A DNA stretch of 32,500 nucleotides, taken from the NCBI RefSeq assembly GCF_000499385.1, contig NW_013652451.1, positions 1 through 32,500 of the forward strand, written 5' to 3'. The notes below the pieces were generated by a model that saw only the letters and a program-made list of their open reading frames with translations, ran no database searches and was not told where the DNA came from. The position numbers and the translations under genes were made by a program. Origin of the DNA: Eimeria necatrix (taxonomy: Eukaryota; Apicomplexa; Conoidasida; Eucoccidiorida; Eimeriidae). Positions 32,161 through 32,500 of the stretch are shown here, one piece after another (the first letter of the stretch is position 1; each line of letters opens with the position of its first letter).

Positions 32161-32277
32161 TGCTCCTGGCTGCGGCAGTGCCGCTTGGCCTTGGGCTGTG
32201 CTGCTTCTGCTGCTGCTGATAAAAGGCGGACGCAGCTGGGGGCGGGGGCCTCTGAGAAATAAGGGTGAGCTAGAGCT

Positions 32278-32314
<37 letters not shown>

Positions 32315-32500
32315 GACAAAGAATTCGTCAGCAGCAGCAGAAGCAAGACAAAGCATTCGCCAGCAGCAGCAACAGTAAGACAAAGAATTCGTCAGCAGCA
32401 GCAGCAGCAAGACAGAGAATTCGTCAGCAGCAGCAGCAGCGGCAACGAACTAACAACAGCAGCAGCAGCAGCAGCAAGCAAAGAACAGCAGCAAAACCGG
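32120..32500 (+). CDS. 5' part of a poly-Gln protein with possible membrane segment
   Basis: Partial, cut by the window edge. ATG at 32120 opens a stop-free frame of 127 codons to the end: a Gln run, DAPGCGSAAWPWAVLLLLLL, IKGGRSWGRGPLRNKGELEL, another Gln run, then Ser/Gln/Ala-rich sequence. The frame is also open upstream to about 31870 (AAKKRKTRAANEALQQ), so an earlier exon could exist. The order Gln run, hydrophobic segment, basic stretch recalls the N-terminus of the membrane protein at 23973-28590; kinship is only a guess. The hydrophobic segment is about 15 residues, short for a membrane span. Confidence 0.4.
32315..32442. repeat. 32-bp tandem repeat, four copies
   Basis: Units start at 32315, 32347, 32379 and 32411 with GACAAAGAATTCGTCAGCAG or close variants. 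Because 32 is not a multiple of three, successive copies are read in different frames of the overlapping CDS. Confidence 0.9.

Noticed and set aside
32315..32442. CRISPR-like array of 32-bp units
   Set aside because: Units are directly adjacent with no unique spacers, and the setting is eukaryotic triplet-repeat DNA; it is a minisatellite.

Overview
The window looks like nuclear DNA of a coccidian apicomplexan, most probably Eimeria. CAG/CTG triplet runs fill both exons and introns and give long Gln, Ser or Ala runs in the encoded proteins. Two short blocks of the plant/coccidian-type telomere heptamer (TTTAGGG) lie inside the sequence, and genes are split into short exons with GT..AG introns whose 3' ends are (CTG)nCAG. 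This matches what is known of the repeat-rich segments of Eimeria chromosomes. I see no bacterial, phage, rRNA or tRNA genes.

Layout. 1-3892: repeat-rich and AT-rich DNA with no gene I can support. 3893-9034 (+): an 11-exon gene for the DMAP1/SWC4 (EAF2) subunit of the SWR1 and NuA4 chromatin complexes; all exon phases agree and the joined frame is 705 aa. 9035-10777: a gap between convergent gene ends, holding a CTGCAG-rich repeat, a TAGC array and a TGCATGC array. 10778-18085 (-): a very large Gln/Ser/Ala-run protein with an apparent 32-nt intron. 18086-23972: mostly repeat-poor DNA with a few low-confidence exons, a GCTCTAGTGCTGCTG repeat and a near-perfect hairpin. 23973-28590 (-): a two-exon gene for a predicted single-pass membrane protein; its intron carries the first telomere-like block. 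28591-32119: the second telomere-like block, an (AAAT)n run, a 600-bp GGGGCCCC block and a second TAGC array. 32120-32500 (+): start of a poly-Gln protein with a possible membrane segment, cut by the window edge.

Main unusual signal. A 14-bp palindrome, consensus [G/A]GTGTACGTACACC with frequent forms GGTGTCTGTACACC and GGTGTATAGACACC, occurs about 12 times in both orientations. It lies at intron 5' ends, next to a 3' splice site, inside a coding exon, in a 5' leader and between genes. It contains GTACGT, close to a strong 5' splice site, and a GTGTAC core like some ApiAP2 targets. The arrays of TGCATGC and TAGCTA also resemble ApiAP2 recognition sequences, yet two of them lie between convergent genes, where no promoter is expected.

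Limits: exon models rest on reading frame, phase and remembered family sequence. In CAG-rich DNA every frame is open, so small ORFs carry almost no weight and were left out.
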